Assembly: GCA_903872005.1 (NCBI GenBank)
Contig: CAIQJD010000938.1
Coordinates: forward strand, 1-6,298
Direction of reading: 5' to 3'
Length of the DNA: 6,298 bases
Source: an uncultured bacterium
GTDB taxonomy: Bacteria > Chloroflexota > Anaerolineae > JACIWP01
The notes below the pieces were generated by a model. The model did no database searches and was not told the origin of the DNA. It saw only the letters and a program-made list of their open reading frames with translations. Positions 5,988-6,298 of this stretch are shown here, piece by piece; position 1 is the first letter of the stretch, and every line of letters begins with the position of its first letter. A program made the position numbers and the translations under genes.

Positions 5988-6298
5988 GCGCGCCGCTCCG
6001 CCGCCGGCCGGCGTCCTGGACGCGTCCGGCCGCCGGGCTGCGCCCGGCATTGGCGCTCCTCTGTCTCGTATTGGCGTTGGCCGGCTGCCGGCTGCATCCC
6101 CAACCGACGCCGACTCCCCTGCCAACCCGGACCGCAACGCCGGCCGCGCCATCGCCCACCCCCAGCGTGACCCCGACGCCCAGCCCGACGCCGCGCCCAA
6201 CCGCGACGCTATCGCCCACGCCACGCCCGACCCGCTCGACCGCCCAGGCCCTGGCCGAAACCGAGCTGCCGATGCGCGATCCGCTGGCTCTGGCGCAA
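5963..6298 (+). CDS. Lipoprotein with a long Thr/Pro-rich linker, N-terminal part, cut by the window edge
   Basis: The first 112 residues of an exported protein. A basic n-region (R13-R15, R21, R27) leads to a hydrophobic stretch 'ALALLCLVLALAGC' (29-42). This is a type II signal peptide with lipobox L39-A40-G41-C42, so the mature protein would carry a lipid at C42 and be anchored to the membrane surface. Residues 46-93 form a low-complexity Thr/Pro/Ser linker that keeps the following domain away from the membrane. The visible part ends in 'LAETELPMRDPLALAQ'; similar segments precede the folded domain in Chloroflexota extracellular proteins as I recall them, but the function cannot be read here. 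The ATG at 5963 lies inside the end of the ARMT1 gene (25-bp overlap), with a GGGGTG purine run just upstream, so translation may be coupled. No other in-frame ATG or GTG precedes the hydrophobic segment. Confidence 0.8.
   Translation, partial: MRGSSHPLSAPLRRRPASWTRPAAGLRPALALLCLVLALAGCRLHPQPTPTPLPTRTATPAAPSPTPSVTPTPSPTPRPTATLSPTPRPTRSTAQALAETELPMRDPLALAQ
6098..6241 (+). repeat. Low-complexity Thr/Pro linker-coding DNA
   Basis: Degenerate repeats of CCNACN codon pairs (Pro-Thr, with Ser, Ala and Arg variants) encode residues 46-93 of the lipoprotein. Codon variants differ from unit to unit, so this is a protein-level low-complexity region rather than a fresh tandem duplication. On the opposite strand it gives spurious Gly/Val-rich frames. 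Confidence 0.75.

Noticed and set aside
6032..6048. GC-rich perfect hairpin (7-bp stem, 3-nt loop), a possible terminator after the ARMT1 gene.
   Set aside because: It lies inside the lipoprotein signal-peptide coding region and has no following T run; short perfect stems are common at this GC content.

Overview
The window is GC-rich and gene-dense. It looks like a chromosomal segment from a Chloroflexota-type bacterium (Anaerolineae/Caldilineae-like). This assignment is inference. It rests on very frequent GCCGGC words, a lipoprotein with a long Thr/Pro linker, a golvesin-type C-terminal domain, an ARMT1-family DUF89 phosphatase, an 'EYDFS...RGK' small protein, and dispersed 9-bp-period CGAAA repeats. 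No rRNA, tRNA, CRISPR array, transposase or phage gene was seen.

Layout: positions 1-570 on the minus strand hold the first ~190 codons of selA (selenocysteine synthase), running off the left edge. Positions 571-870 form a 300-bp divergent control region. It has a good sigma70-type promoter for selA, an extended -10 promoter reading right, and between them an imperfect inverted repeat built of CGAAA units. From 871 to the right edge there are seven genes on the plus strand with short gaps or overlaps: a 65-aa cysteine-rich DUF6485 protein; a 600-aa protein joining a glycoside-hydrolase-like barrel, an M23 metallopeptidase and a golvesin-type domain; an amidohydrolase-fold protein that has lost its metal ligands; an intact Amidohydro_2 enzyme overlapping it by 8 bp; a small antitoxin-like protein in a stretch of lower GC; an ARMT1-type damage-control phosphatase; and the start of a lipoprotein, cut by the right edge.

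How they may work together: the first four plus-strand genes (871-4472) look like one transcription unit from the promoter at 841-849. The degenerate and intact amidohydrolases are translationally coupled and may form a regulatory or heteromeric pair. The fusion protein carries two potential hydrolytic centres, for glycan and peptide, without a visible export signal. The antitoxin-like gene sits in a GCCGGC-free gap and may be a later insertion. ARMT1 and the lipoprotein may be a separate unit. No known pathway joins all of these genes. The best candidates for undescribed biology are the three-domain hydrolase and the paired amidohydrolase/pseudo-amidohydrolase.
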